Below are positions 24,953-35,199 of a DNA stretch of 64,000 nucleotides, piece by piece. The translations under genes were made by a program, and so were the position numbers. The stretch is taken from contig CALALX010000013.1 in assembly GCA_937925635.1 (NCBI GenBank), positions 10,575-74,574 of the forward strand, written 5' to 3'. Source of the stretch: an uncultured Caulobacter sp. (GTDB taxonomy: Bacteria > Pseudomonadota > Alphaproteobacteria > Caulobacterales > Caulobacteraceae). A model generated the notes under the pieces. The model worked only from the letters and a program-made list of their open reading frames with translations. It did not search any database and was not told the DNA's origin. Within the stretch, counting starts at the first letter, position 1, and each line of letters opens with the position of its first letter.

Positions 24953-26512
24953 ATGAGCCTCAACACCGCAGCATCCCGCCGGCGGGGCCGCCTGCCCCGC
25001 CCCGTCGTCTACCTGCTCACGGCTCTGGTCGTGATCGTCGCCGCCTTCGCGGGATGGCAGCTGCTCAAGCCGAAGGCGCCCAAGGACCCGTATCGCACGG
25101 AGGCCGTGACGCGGGGCGACATCACGAAGTCGGTTTCCGCCTCTGGCTCGCTGCAGGCGCTGGTGACCGTCGATGTCGGTTCGCAGATCTCCGGGCAGAT
25201 CCTGCAGGTGTTCGTCGACTTCAACGATCAGGTGCGCAAGGGTCAGGTGCTGGCGACCCTCGATCCGCAGACCTATGTCAGCCGGCTGCGCCAGGGACAG
25301 GCCGAGATCGTCGCGCAGCAGGCGCAGGTCGCCCAGGCCGACGCCAAGGTCGCCGAGGCCCGCGCCGCCTACAATCGCAGCAAGGCGCTATTCGACCAGG
25401 GCATCGTCGCGCCGGCGGCCCTGGAGACGACGCTGGCGACCCTGAAGTCCGCTCAGGCTTCGGCCCAGGCGGCCCGCGCCGGCGTCACCCAGTCGCGCGC
25501 GGCGCTGGCCAGCACCCAGACCGATCTCGGCCGTACCAAGATCGTCTCCCCGATCGACGGCGTGGTCATCAACCGCTCGATCGAACCCGGCAACACGGTG
25601 GCCGCCAGCCTGTCGGCCCCGGTGCTGTTCCAGATCGCCCAGGACCTCTCCAAGCTCGAGGTGAAGATTACCGTCGACGAGGCCGACATCGGTCAGGTCA
25701 GCGAAGGCCAGACCGTTCGCTTCACCGTCGACGCCTTCCCGGACGACACCTACAGCGGCGTCGTCACTCAGGTGCGCAAGCAGCCCGAAACCTCGTCCAA
25801 TGTCGTGGCCTACGTCGTCATCGCCCAGGCCGACAATCCCGGCGGCAAGCTGATGCCGGGCATGACCGCCAACGCCGACATCGTCCTGGAGCGTCGCGCC
25901 AACGTGCTCAAGGTTCCGGCGGCGGCGCTGCGCTGGACGCCGCCCGACCAACAGGCCCAGACCGCGCGGCCCGGCGGCGCCGCGATGGGGCCCGGCGGCG
26001 GCCAGCGGCAGGGCGGCGCGCAGGGCGGCGGCGCTCGCCAGGGCGGCGGCATGATGCTGGCCCGCATCGTCGAGCAGCTCGACCTGGACAGCAGCCAGCA
26101 GAAGAAGGCCGAAGCCATCTTCGCCGAGGCCCGCGCCAAGGCCCAGACCGCCGCCTCGGGCGACCCCCAGGCGCGCCGCCAGGCCACGCGCGCCGCCATG
26201 CAGGCGGCGATGGCCAAGCTCGAACCGATCCTCAAGCCCGCCCAGAAGGAGAAGCTGGTCGCCCTGCGCGCCCGGATGGCCGCCGGAGGGGGACGCGGCC
26301 CGGGCGGCTTCACCAGCGGCGTGGTCTATGTCCTGCGCGACGACAAGCCGGTCGCCGTGCCGGTTCGGGTCGGCGCCACGGATGGCTCGTTCACCCAGGT
26401 CGTCGGCGACATCAAGGTCGGCGACCTGGTGATCATCGGCGGCGGCCCCAAGGCCAAGGTCCAGCCGCGCGGCGGTCCGATGGGCGGCGGGCCCGTCCGG
26501 GTGCGGATGTAG
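24953..26512 (+). CDS. macA: MacA-type periplasmic adaptor with an inserted helical domain
   Basis: Links a MacB-type ABC exporter to an outer-membrane channel. The 519-residue protein has an N-terminal membrane anchor (19-35), a biotinyl-lipoyl half-domain (GSQISGQILQVFVDFNDQVRKGQ), a coiled-coil hairpin (~110-195), the second lipoyl half and beta-barrel, and a C-terminal membrane-proximal domain. Between barrel and C-terminus, about residues 335-450 form an extra block: Gly/Gln-rich linker, then a charged helical domain starting LARIVEQLDLDSSQQKKAEAIF that resembles Spy/CpxP LTxxQ helices. Start ATG 24953 gives the best anchor. Followed three bases later by macB. Confidence 0.9.
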   Translation: MSLNTAASRRRGRLPRPVVYLLTALVVIVAAFAGWQLLKPKAPKDPYRTEAVTRGDITKSVSASGSLQALVTVDVGSQISGQILQVFVDFNDQVRKGQVLATLDPQTYVSRLRQGQAEIVAQQAQVAQADAKVAEARAAYNRSKALFDQGIVAPAALETTLATLKSAQASAQAARAGVTQSRAALASTQTDLGRTKIVSPIDGVVINRSIEPGNTVAASLSAPVLFQIAQDLSKLEVKITVDEADIGQVSEGQTVRFTVDAFPDDTYSGVVTQVRKQPETSSNVVAYVVIAQADNPGGKLMPGMTANADIVLERRANVLKVPAAALRWTPPDQQAQTARPGGAAMGPGGGQRQGGAQGGGARQGGGMMLARIVEQLDLDSSQQKKAEAIFAEARAKAQTAASGDPQARRQATRAAMQAAMAKLEPILKPAQKEKLVALRARMAAGGGRGPGGFTSGVVYVLRDDKPVAVPVRVGATDGSFTQVVGDIKVGDLVIIGGGPKAKVQPRGGPMGGGPVRVRM

Positions 26513-26514
26513 AC

Positions 26515-27201
26515 ATGATCGAGATCGGCGCCCTGGAGAAGATCTACCAGATGGGCGAGGAGACGGTGGCCGCGCTGGCCGGCGTCTCCCTGACCATCGA
26601 TCGCGGGGAGCATGCCGCGATCATTGGTCCGTCCGGCTCGGGCAAGTCCTCGTTGATGAACATCCTCGGCGGCCTCGATCGGCCGACGCGGGGCGTCTAT
26701 CGCTTCGAGGGCGAGGACGTCGGCCAGATGGACGATGACTCGCTGGCCGACTTCCGCAGTCGGCGCATCGGCTTCGTGTTCCAGTCCTTCCAGCTGCTGC
26801 CGCGACTGTCGGCGCTCCAGAATGTCGAGCTGCCGATGGTCTACGCCGGCCTGCCACCGCGCGAGCGGCGCGAAAGGGCGGCGGCCATGCTCGAACGAGT
26901 CGGCCTCGGCTCGCGCATGGGACACCGACCGACGCAGCTCAGCGGCGGCCAGCAACAGCGGGTGGCCATCGCCCGCGCCCTGGCCAACGCGCCGGATCTG
27001 TTGCTCGCTGACGAGCCGACCGGCGCGCTCGACACCCAGACCGGTCAGGAGGTCCTGGCCCTGTTTCGGCAGCTGAACGCAGAGGGCCTGACCATCGTCA
27101 TCGTCACCCACGATCTGGACGTGGCCGCCCAGGCGGGACGGCGGATCACCTTCCGGGACGGCCTGGTCGTCTCGGACGACAAGACGGGGGCCAAGGCATG
27201 A
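26515..27201 (+). CDS. MacB-type ABC exporter ATPase subunit
   Basis: Powers a tripartite efflux or lipoprotein-release-type mechanotransmission complex. The 228-residue ATPase has Walker A GPSGSGKSS, Q-loop VFQSFQLLPRLS, signature LSGGQQQRVAIARAL, Walker B LLLADEPTGALD and an H-loop in VTHDLDV, typical of the LolD/MacB group. Here ATPase and permease are separate polypeptides, unlike fused E. coli MacB. It starts two bases after the macA stop and overlaps the permease gene by ATGA. Confidence 0.94.
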   Translation: MIEIGALEKIYQMGEETVAALAGVSLTIDRGEHAAIIGPSGSGKSSLMNILGGLDRPTRGVYRFEGEDVGQMDDDSLADFRSRRIGFVFQSFQLLPRLSALQNVELPMVYAGLPPRERRERAAAMLERVGLGSRMGHRPTQLSGGQQQRVAIARALANAPDLLLADEPTGALDTQTGQEVLALFRQLNAEGLTIVIVTHDLDVAAQAGRRITFRDGLVVSDDKTGAKA

Positions 27202-28439
27202 GGCGCATCGACCTCGTCGGCTTCGCGGCCGGCGCCATCGCCGCCCACCCGATGCGCAGCGCCCTGACCTCGCTGGGCGTGGTCATCGGCGTCGCCGCCG
27301 TGGTCATGATGACCTCCATCGGCCTCGGCGCGCAGCAACGGGTGACCAGCGCCATCGGCGGCCTGGGCTCCAACCTCTTGATCGTCATGCCGGGGGCCTC
27401 GCGCGGGCCGGGCGGCGGCTTCGTCAGCCAGGGCGCCGGCAGCGGCATGTCCCTGAACGACGGCGACGCCAGGGCCATCGGCGAGCAGGTCGAGGGCGTC
27501 GTCGCCTCCGCGCCCGCCGTGCGCGGCGGCGCGCAGCTGTCGGCGGAGGGCGCCAACTGGAGCGCGCGGGTGGAAGGCGTCACGCCCGACTACCTCACCG
27601 CCCGGGACCTCGCCATCGCCAGCGGCCGGATGTTCGACGACACCGAGGCGCGGCAGGGCCGAAAGGTCGTGGTCATCGGCCAGACGGTGGCCACCGAACT
27701 GTTCGGCGAGGACGCCGACCCGATCGGCAAGCGCATCCGCGTCGGCGCCGTGCCGTTCGAAGTGATCGGGGTGCTCGCCTCCAAGGGTCAGAGCGGCTTC
27801 GGTCAGGACCAGGACGACATCGTTCTCGGACCGCTCCAGGCGGTGCGCTCGCGCGTCGTCGGCCGGCGGGTCAAGGGCGACCAGGTCCAGACCATCTACG
27901 TCAAGGCGGCCACCGCCGACGACCTGGACCGGGTGCAGGAGGACCTCTCCAACCTGCTGCGTGAACGCCACCGCATCCGCAACGGTCAGGACGACGACTT
28001 CAGCGTCCAGAACATGGCCTCGATCATGGAAGCCATGCAGGCCTCGGTGAAGACCTTCACCGGCCTGCTCGCCGCCGTCGCCGCCGTGTCTCTGGTCGTC
28101 GGCGGGGTCGGGATCATGAACATCATGCTGGTGGCGGTGACCGAACGGACACGGGAGATCGGCCTGCGCATGGCCGTGGGCGCCCGGCGCAACGACGTGC
28201 TGTTCCAGTTCGCCCTGGAAGCCATCACCCTGTCGGTGATCGGCGGGGCCATTGGCCTGCTGATCGGTCTCGGCGGCGGCGTGCTGATGGCCAAGCTGGG
28301 CGACTGGCCGGTGGCCATCGCCGCCTGGTCTATCCCGGTGTCGCTGGGATTCTCGCTGCTGGTCGGCCTGGTGTTCGGCGCCTACCCGAGCTGGCGCGCC
28401 GCGCGGCTGGACCCAATCGAGGCGCTGCGGCGGGAGTAG
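27198..28439 (+). CDS. MacB-type ABC exporter permease subunit
   Basis: Four-helix type VII ABC permease of 413 residues. Membrane segment 1 (SALTSLGVVIGVAAVVMMTSIG) is followed by a large periplasmic domain (to ~270, with VEGVTPDYLTARDLAIASGRMF typical of MacB_PCD) and three C-terminal helices with the FtsX-like VGGVGIMNIMLVAVTERTREIGLRMAVGARRNDVL motif and a final AARLDPIEALRRE. Completes a macA-ATPase-permease operon that probably exports a toxic or signalling molecule; the cargo is unknown. Confidence 0.94.
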   Translation: MRRIDLVGFAAGAIAAHPMRSALTSLGVVIGVAAVVMMTSIGLGAQQRVTSAIGGLGSNLLIVMPGASRGPGGGFVSQGAGSGMSLNDGDARAIGEQVEGVVASAPAVRGGAQLSAEGANWSARVEGVTPDYLTARDLAIASGRMFDDTEARQGRKVVVIGQTVATELFGEDADPIGKRIRVGAVPFEVIGVLASKGQSGFGQDQDDIVLGPLQAVRSRVVGRRVKGDQVQTIYVKAATADDLDRVQEDLSNLLRERHRIRNGQDDDFSVQNMASIMEAMQASVKTFTGLLAAVAAVSLVVGGVGIMNIMLVAVTERTREIGLRMAVGARRNDVLFQFALEAITLSVIGGAIGLLIGLGGGVLMAKLGDWPVAIAAWSIPVSLGFSLLVGLVFGAYPSWRAARLDPIEALRRE

Positions 28440-28540
28440 CGGCGGCCACGCCTTGATCAGGCTCAAAGACGTAGGCCGCCGGCGGAGCGCAGACTTTGAA
28501 TGTCGGCTGGACTTGTCCGGCGCCGTTGGGGGAGTCGCCC

Positions 28541-28888
28541 GTGCGAGGCTGGGTTCACTGGACACCGCGCGTCCTTGGCCTCTTGTTCACCCTGTTCGTC
28601 GCCGTGTTCGCGCTCGACGTGTTCGATGGGCGTCGCGGGCTGGATCTGGCGGTGGCGCTCGGCGTCCATCTGACGCCGGCCGCCATGGTGCTGGCGGCGA
28701 CGCTCGCCGGCTGGCGCTGGCCGGTCGCGGGCGGCCTCCTGTTCGTGCTTCTGGGCGGCGGCTACGTCCTGCTGGTCGGCCTGGATCGCCCCTGGAGCTG
28801 GTACCTTGCCATCCCGGCGCCGGCGGCCTTCATCGGCGCCCTGTTCCTGGCCACGCCGTTCCTCGCCCCGACACGCGCCGCGACCTAG
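28541..28888 (+). CDS. Small four-helix membrane protein (DUF7670-like)
   Basis: A 115-residue hydrophobic protein with about four transmembrane segments: LGLLFTLFVAVFALDVF, LTPAAMVLAATLAGW, VAGGLLFVLLGGGYVLLV and a C-terminal helix. GTG at 28541 has GGGGGAG six bases upstream. Similar short membrane proteins of unknown function are widespread. Its TAG stop shares CTAG with the stop of the convergent dioxygenase gene. A one-mismatch FNR-like sequence (28453-28466) lies upstream but is not convincing. Confidence 0.7.
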   Translation: MRGWVHWTPRVLGLLFTLFVAVFALDVFDGRRGLDLAVALGVHLTPAAMVLAATLAGWRWPVAGGLLFVLLGGGYVLLVGLDRPWSWYLAIPAPAAFIGALFLATPFLAPTRAAT

Positions 28889-29742
28889 ACTGGCCGGTCC
28901 CCGACCACGGTCACCCGCTCCATCCGCCGCACGGCCGGGAAGTAGTCGCTGGCGGCGTAGTGCTGGCTGGCGCGGTTGTCCCAGAAGGCGATGGCGTTCT
29001 TCGACCAGCGGAAACGGCACTGATATTCCGGGATCGCCGCCTGGGCGTAGAGATGGGCCAGCAGGGCGTCGCTCTCGGCCTTGTCCATGCCGACGATGTG
29101 CTGGGTGAAGCCGGCGTTGACGTAGATCGCCTTGCGGCCGGTCTCCGGGTGTGTGCGGATCACCGGATGCTCGGCCTTGGGGTACTGGCGATCGAAGGCG
29201 GCGATCTCGGCCTCGGACATCCCCTTCTTGCGCATGCCCTTCCGGAAGTTGACGAAATCGTGGACGGCGACCCTGCCTTCGACCTTCGCCTTCACCTCGT
29301 CCGACAGGCCCTCGTAGGCGGCATACATGTCGGCGAACAGGGTGTCGCCGCCGACCGGCGGGATCTCCAGCGCCCGCAGGATCGACCCCAGCGACGGCTC
29401 CAGCCGCCATGTGACGTCGCTGTGCCAGGTGTTCTCCTTGCCCCGGCTGTTGGCGTCATGCGTGATGGCCAGCACCTCGGGATAGCCCGGCTTCTGGGGC
29501 GCGAACGGGTGCACCTCCAGGTCGCCGAAGTTCCGGGCGAAGGCCAGATGCTGCTCGGTGGTGATGTCCTGGTCGCGGAAGAACAGCACCTTCCAGTCCA
29601 GCAACGCATGGCGCAGGGCCGCGACGGTGCGCGCCTCCAGGGGCCGGGACAGGTCCACGCCCTCGACCTCCGCGCCGATGGTCGGCGTCATCGGCAGAAG
29701 GGTCAGGCGCTCGATCTCAAGACTGCGGACAAGCTGGTTCAT
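28885..29742 (-). CDS. TauD/TfdA-family 2-oxoglutarate-dependent dioxygenase
   Basis: Fe(II)/2-oxoglutarate oxygenase of 285 residues. The facial triad is visible as H107 and D109 in ENTWHSDVTW and a distal histidine in RASQHYAASDYFP, followed by the 2-oxoglutarate-binding arginine region RRMERVTVVG. The IRTHPETGRKAIYVN segment is typical of taurine/alkylsulfonate and 2,4-D dioxygenase relatives. Divergent from the TetR gene with 79 bp between them, so it may be controlled by that regulator. Substrate unknown; no sulfonate transporter is adjacent. Confidence 0.9.
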   Translation of the reverse strand: MNQLVRSLEIERLTLLPMTPTIGAEVEGVDLSRPLEARTVAALRHALLDWKVLFFRDQDITTEQHLAFARNFGDLEVHPFAPQKPGYPEVLAITHDANSRGKENTWHSDVTWRLEPSLGSILRALEIPPVGGDTLFADMYAAYEGLSDEVKAKVEGRVAVHDFVNFRKGMRKKGMSEAEIAAFDRQYPKAEHPVIRTHPETGRKAIYVNAGFTQHIVGMDKAESDALLAHLYAQAAIPEYQCRFRWSKNAIAFWDNRASQHYAASDYFPAVRRMERVTVVGDRPV

Positions 29743-29821
29743 GGCGTCCTCCGGGCGCGGCTCTGTGGCCGTCTGGCTTCGAGTATGTTACCCGTTGGTC
29801 TCATTCGGCAAGCGAAGTTCG

Positions 29822-30457
29822 ATGAGCTACAGGACGGATATGGACGACGCCGCGCCGCTCCCCTCGCCTGCCCGTCGCAAGCCGCGGGTCGACCATGACG
29901 CGCGCCGGGCCGAGTACGTCTCCGTCGCCGCCAGAGTGCTGCTGGACAAGGGACTGCACACGGCCACCATGCGTGACATCGCCGAAGCCGCCGGCGCGGC
30001 CAAGGTTCTGTTCTACCGGCTGTTTCCCTCGCGCGAGGCGCTGGTCGAGGCGGTGTTCCGTCGGGTCGAGGCCTCCATCGAGGACGCCTTCGCCCAGCCT
30101 TGGGAGGGTTATGGCTCGATGGTCCGACACGTGCTGGCCACGGCGCGCGCCGAGCCGGCGCCCTTCCTGCTGGTCCTCAAGAACTGCCGCTCCGGCCAGC
30201 TCGATTGGGAGCCGCGCCTGCGGATCGCCCTGGCGAAGACGTCGATGCCGCTGTTCACGCCGGGCGCGGCGGCCGCCCCGGGCGCCGACGAGCGAGCCTT
30301 GCGGGCCTCGGGCGCCATGTTCGGCCTGTTCGTCGACAGCATGATCACCTGGCTCGAGGACCGCGACGGCCTGACCGACGAGGAGCGCATCCGCTGGTGG
30401 GGTCGGATCGTGAAGGCCTGGCGCGAGGCGGCGCGGGAAGCCTTCCGGCTGGATTGA
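29822..30457 (+). CDS. TetR/AcrR family transcriptional regulator
   Basis: A 211-residue regulator with a typical N-terminal helix-turn-helix (ARVLLDKGLHTATMRDIAEAAGAAKVLFYRLFPSREALVEAVF) and a helical ligand-binding domain. ATG at 29822. It sits 57 bp upstream of the acyl-CoA synthetase gene on the same strand and is divergent from the dioxygenase, so it is well placed to control both. The ligand is plausibly an acyl-CoA or related acid, an inference from the neighbour only. Confidence 0.9.
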   Translation: MSYRTDMDDAAPLPSPARRKPRVDHDARRAEYVSVAARVLLDKGLHTATMRDIAEAAGAAKVLFYRLFPSREALVEAVFRRVEASIEDAFAQPWEGYGSMVRHVLATARAEPAPFLLVLKNCRSGQLDWEPRLRIALAKTSMPLFTPGAAAAPGADERALRASGAMFGLFVDSMITWLEDRDGLTDEERIRWWGRIVKAWREAAREAFRLD

Positions 30458-30514
30458 CAGACTTCGCCGCGCGCTGTTCCTGATCGGCAATCACACAAGA
30501 ACAAGGAAACGCCC

Positions 30515-32137
<1,623 letters not shown>

Positions 32138-32143
32138 ACTAGC

Positions 32144-32255
32144 CCCCGCTCATCCCGGCGAAGGCCGGGACCCAGATCAAAGATCGCAGGAATTGGGCGA
32201 GGATCCGAACCGCTCTGACCCTCATCTGGGTCCCGGCCTTCGCCGGGATGAGCGG
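32144..32255. repeat. Palindromic intergenic repeat, copy 2
   Basis: Inverted arms (32144-32177 and 32224-32255) with the core CATCCCGGCGAAGGCCGGGA surround a ~46-bp unrelated centre. Arm sequence and overall size match the element at 2946-3055 except for one base in each arm, changed in a compensatory way (AATG/CATT versus AAGG/CCTT), so pairing is kept. Here it fills the gap between two convergent genes and could serve as a bidirectional terminator. Confidence 0.88.
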
Positions 32256-32263
32256 TTCAGAGG

Positions 32264-32932
32264 TCAATCCACGCTCATCGCCAGCACGCGACTGATGTGG
32301 GCGAAGGGGCGGCCGCTCTCTTCGGCCCAGGCGTCGAACGCGGCCTGCGTCGCCCGCCGCGCCTTCTTCGTGTCCGGCGCGCCGTCGATGACGCCCTCGA
32401 GGACCAGCGCCTTGACCATGTCCGGCGAGGTCACCCAGCTGTCCTTGCCCATGAAGCGCAGGAACATCATCCCCGCCCCGCCGCCCAGCCGGTCGCCCCG
32501 CGCCTTGATGAGGTCCAGCAGGCCGACGTAGTCGCGCATCGGCCAGTCGGCGAAGGCCCGGGCCGCGCTGCCGTGCTCGGCCGCCAGGTCCATGATGAAG
32601 GCGGCGTTGTTCTGCACCGAGCGAACCTTGGCGCCGTTGCGGATGATCCGCGCGTCCTTGAGCAGGGCGTCGAATTCCTCGTCCGACATGGCGCGGCAGC
32701 GGGCCGGCGAGAAGGACCAGAAGGCCGCTTCGGTTCCCGGCCACTTCTTGTCGACCACGCTCCAGCTGAAGCCGGCCTGGAACACGCATTTGCTCATCAT
32801 CGACAGCCAGCGGTCGTCGGGGATGGCGGCCAGTTCGGCCGGCGTCTTCAGGGTCGGCATCTGGGCCTCGACCGCCGCGGCGCCGCCCTTGCGAGCGGCG
32901 GCACGGTCGAAGATCTCGTCGAACGATCGCAT
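32264..32932 (-). CDS. DNA-3-methyladenine glycosylase I family protein
   Basis: Helix-hairpin-helix DNA glycosylase-like protein of 222 residues, related to Tag. Family features include the helix with SMMSKCVFQAGFSWSVVDKKWPGTEAAFWSF, where Tag places its base-pocket aromatics and glutamate, and the SVQNNAAFIMDLA segment. Zinc-ligand residues of classical Tag (N-terminal Cys, C-terminal His pair) are not evident, so activity on 3-methyladenine is uncertain. ATG at 32932. It lies eight bases downstream of the alpha/beta hydrolase gene on the same strand. Confidence 0.8.
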   Translation of the reverse strand: MRSFDEIFDRAAARKGGAAAVEAQMPTLKTPAELAAIPDDRWLSMMSKCVFQAGFSWSVVDKKWPGTEAAFWSFSPARCRAMSDEEFDALLKDARIIRNGAKVRSVQNNAAFIMDLAAEHGSAARAFADWPMRDYVGLLDLIKARGDRLGGGAGMMFLRFMGKDSWVTSPDMVKALVLEGVIDGAPDTKKARRATQAAFDAWAEESGRPFAHISRVLAMSVD

Positions 32933-32940
32933 GGCGGCTT

Positions 32941-34629
32941 CTAGAGGACGTGGGTCGCGGTGCCGGCGACGACGTACCAGGTCACCAGCGGACCGCAGAT
33001 CAGGGCGCCCGGCACATGGCTGTCGGTCCGCCGCCAGGTGAACGTCGCGATGATCGCCACCACGGCCAGCAAAGGCGCGAACTGGATGGCGATCACCGTG
33101 CTCAGCGGGTCGAAGGCGGTGACCAGCCGCCCGGTCGCGAACAGCAGGCCGTAGACCGCCGCGAGCATCGCGACAAAGCCGCCGCTCATCGCCACGATCG
33201 CCCAGCCGTAGCGCGTCCCCGCGCTGTCGCCGGTCACCGTCAGGCCGGCGAGGCCTTTGAGCGCGACCAGGAAGAACAGGGTCAACGGAACCAGGTAGAC
33301 CAGCGCCGACATCGCTTGGTCGGGACTGAACAGCTTCAGCGCCACCACCCAGAACCGGAAGTCGATCGTGAACAGTCGATCGGCCACGAACAGGGCGAAG
33401 TAGCCGACGCCGACGGTGATCAGGGCCGCGGCCGCCGACCGCAGCCAGCGCGGCGGCGCGGAGACGATCCTTGGCCCCAGCAGTCCGACCAGCAGGGTCA
33501 GCGCCGCGTTGACCAGGGCCCAGACCATCACCTGGTTGCTCACCGTCTGCGGCAGCAGGGCGCTCGGCGGCAGCTTCAGGGTCACGCCGATGAAGGCCGG
33601 GAAGAAGGTCAGCACCGGCAGCACCGCGGTCAGCAGCAGCGTGATCCACCAGCCGATCGTGCGGCGATCCCTGTCCGGGGCGGCCTCGGCCCGCAGGCCC
33701 GAGAGGAATGGCAGGCGGATCGCCAGGTCGAACGTGCCCAGCAGCAACACCACAAAGCCGATCAGCGCCACGCCTGTGCCGATCTCCTTCCAGATCCAGA
33801 TCTGGTCCGACGCCGGCTTCGGCGTTCCCCCGTCCAGGGTCAGCGCGAACCAGTCGAGCGCATGGCCGATGGCGGCATGGGAGATGTGGTCGCCCGGATG
33901 GGTCACAGGCGGCGCATGCAGCACCCGGGCCGTCCCCTTCGCCACGTCGCCGTAGGGGCGATCGGCGACCACACCGGCCTTCGTCCCGAACAGCGCCTGG
34001 AGTTTCGGACTGGTCCCGACGTCGCCGGACCTGTCCACGCCCCACATGAACTTGCCAAACTCGTCATAGCGGCTGAACACCAGCGCCAGGTTGCGCGGCC
34101 AGGTCGGCGTGCCCTCGGCGGCGAACGGCTTGCCCGTCGAGGATCCCTCCAGCACCACGGATCGGTAGGCGTCAGGCTTGGCCGCCGCGGCGGCCAGCAC
34201 CGTCCAGCCGCCCATGCTGTGACCTTCGAGACCGATGTTGCCCCTGTCGACGAACGGCAGTCTGCGCAGGTAGGTCAGGCCGTCCGGACCGCCGAAGCCG
34301 TGCGAAAAGGCGGCGCCGCCGCTGTAGCCGTGGCCGGTCTGGTCTAGCGCGAGAACCACGTAGCCCCGCCGCGCCAGCTCGATGGCGAAGCCGTTCTGGG
34401 TCTCGCGGCTGTTGATGTAGCCGTGCACGGCCAGCACGCCGGGCGCGGGCGTCTTCTCGGTCGCATTGCGCGGCACGTAGAGCAGGCCGCTCAGCGTGAC
34501 GCCGCTGTCGCCCAGGAAGCGGACGTCGCGGACCTGGATCCCGCCGCTGGTCTGGATCGCCTTGGCCAGCGCGCCGCCGCCCAGCACCAGCGCCCAGCCG
34601 ACCAGAAACAGCAGCCATCCCTTGCGCAT
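32941..34629 (-). CDS. Alpha/beta hydrolase fused to a polytopic membrane domain
   Basis: A 562-residue membrane protein. After an N-terminal helix (WLLFLVGWALVLGGGALA), residues ~35-290 form an alpha/beta hydrolase: oxyanion region VLAVHGYINSRETQNGFAIEL, nucleophile GLEGHSMGGWT and a late THPGDHISHAAI histidine. Residues ~300-562 contain about eight hydrophobic helices. The hydrolase probably faces the periplasm. The substrate is not predictable; esterase or lipid-modifying roles fit the fold. ATG at 34629. Upstream, 34630-34886 holds nothing I recognise. Confidence 0.82.
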   Translation of the reverse strand: MRKGWLLFLVGWALVLGGGALAKAIQTSGGIQVRDVRFLGDSGVTLSGLLYVPRNATEKTPAPGVLAVHGYINSRETQNGFAIELARRGYVVLALDQTGHGYSGGAAFSHGFGGPDGLTYLRRLPFVDRGNIGLEGHSMGGWTVLAAAAAKPDAYRSVVLEGSSTGKPFAAEGTPTWPRNLALVFSRYDEFGKFMWGVDRSGDVGTSPKLQALFGTKAGVVADRPYGDVAKGTARVLHAPPVTHPGDHISHAAIGHALDWFALTLDGGTPKPASDQIWIWKEIGTGVALIGFVVLLLGTFDLAIRLPFLSGLRAEAAPDRDRRTIGWWITLLLTAVLPVLTFFPAFIGVTLKLPPSALLPQTVSNQVMVWALVNAALTLLVGLLGPRIVSAPPRWLRSAAAALITVGVGYFALFVADRLFTIDFRFWVVALKLFSPDQAMSALVYLVPLTLFFLVALKGLAGLTVTGDSAGTRYGWAIVAMSGGFVAMLAAVYGLLFATGRLVTAFDPLSTVIAIQFAPLLAVVAIIATFTWRRTDSHVPGALICGPLVTWYVVAGTATHVL

Positions 34630-34886
34630 CGTCTCACCCCGCCTCGCCGCGCGGCCATGCCGTCGCGGTCCCCTTTGCGGCAGCATCGGCCAGCCGGCGT
34701 CGCCCCGCAACCTTCGGCGCCGCGGGGCGGTCTCCAGCCAAGGAAGCCCCGACCGACGCTGCCGTGTCCGGGGCCGGCGAACGGCGATCTCCCGCCTGGC
34801 CGCCGCGCGACGAAATCACCACGATCGGCGCATTGCGAAGCAGCCGGCGCTTGGGTAATAGAGGCGTCCCGCGACGCGGGGGTCCA

Positions 34887-34977
34887 GGAGACGTGCCCGA
34901 GAGGCCGAAGGGACTCGTTTGCTAAATGAGCGTACCCCAAAAGGGTACCGTGGGTTCGAATCCCACCGTCTCCGCCA
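34887..34977 (+). tRNA. tRNA-Ser (anticodon GCU)
   Basis: A 91-nt type II tRNA with encoded CCA. The acceptor stem GGAGACG pairs with CGTCTCC, the anticodon stem CTCGT/ATGAG encloses loop TTGCTAA with anticodon GCT, the long variable arm TACCC-CAAAA-GGGTA is typical of serine, and the T-loop reads GGGTTCGAATCCC. It reads AGU/AGC codons. The 222 bp downstream (34978-35199) hold no gene, integrase or att-like duplication that I can see. Confidence 0.97.
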
Positions 34978-35199
34978 CCCCGCCCCGACGCCGCGAGGCC
35001 ATCGCATAGACCTTAGGAACCGCGCGCATCGCCGGTCCCGCCGCCACGGGACTCGGCGTGCAGGCGTTCGCGAGCCGAGCCCGGCAGGGCATCCGGCCGT
35101 CTCGATCTGTCGGAGGTCAGGACCGCTGGCGGCGACGTCGCCGAGGAGTCAGGACGGCTGGATGCGCCGTGCGGTTCGGCGCATCCAGCAGTCGGTCTT

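Noticed and set aside
28453..28466. TTGAT-CAGG-CTCAA upstream of the small membrane protein
   Set aside because: One mismatch in a conserved position and no functional link to the anaerobic genes; too weak to list as a site.
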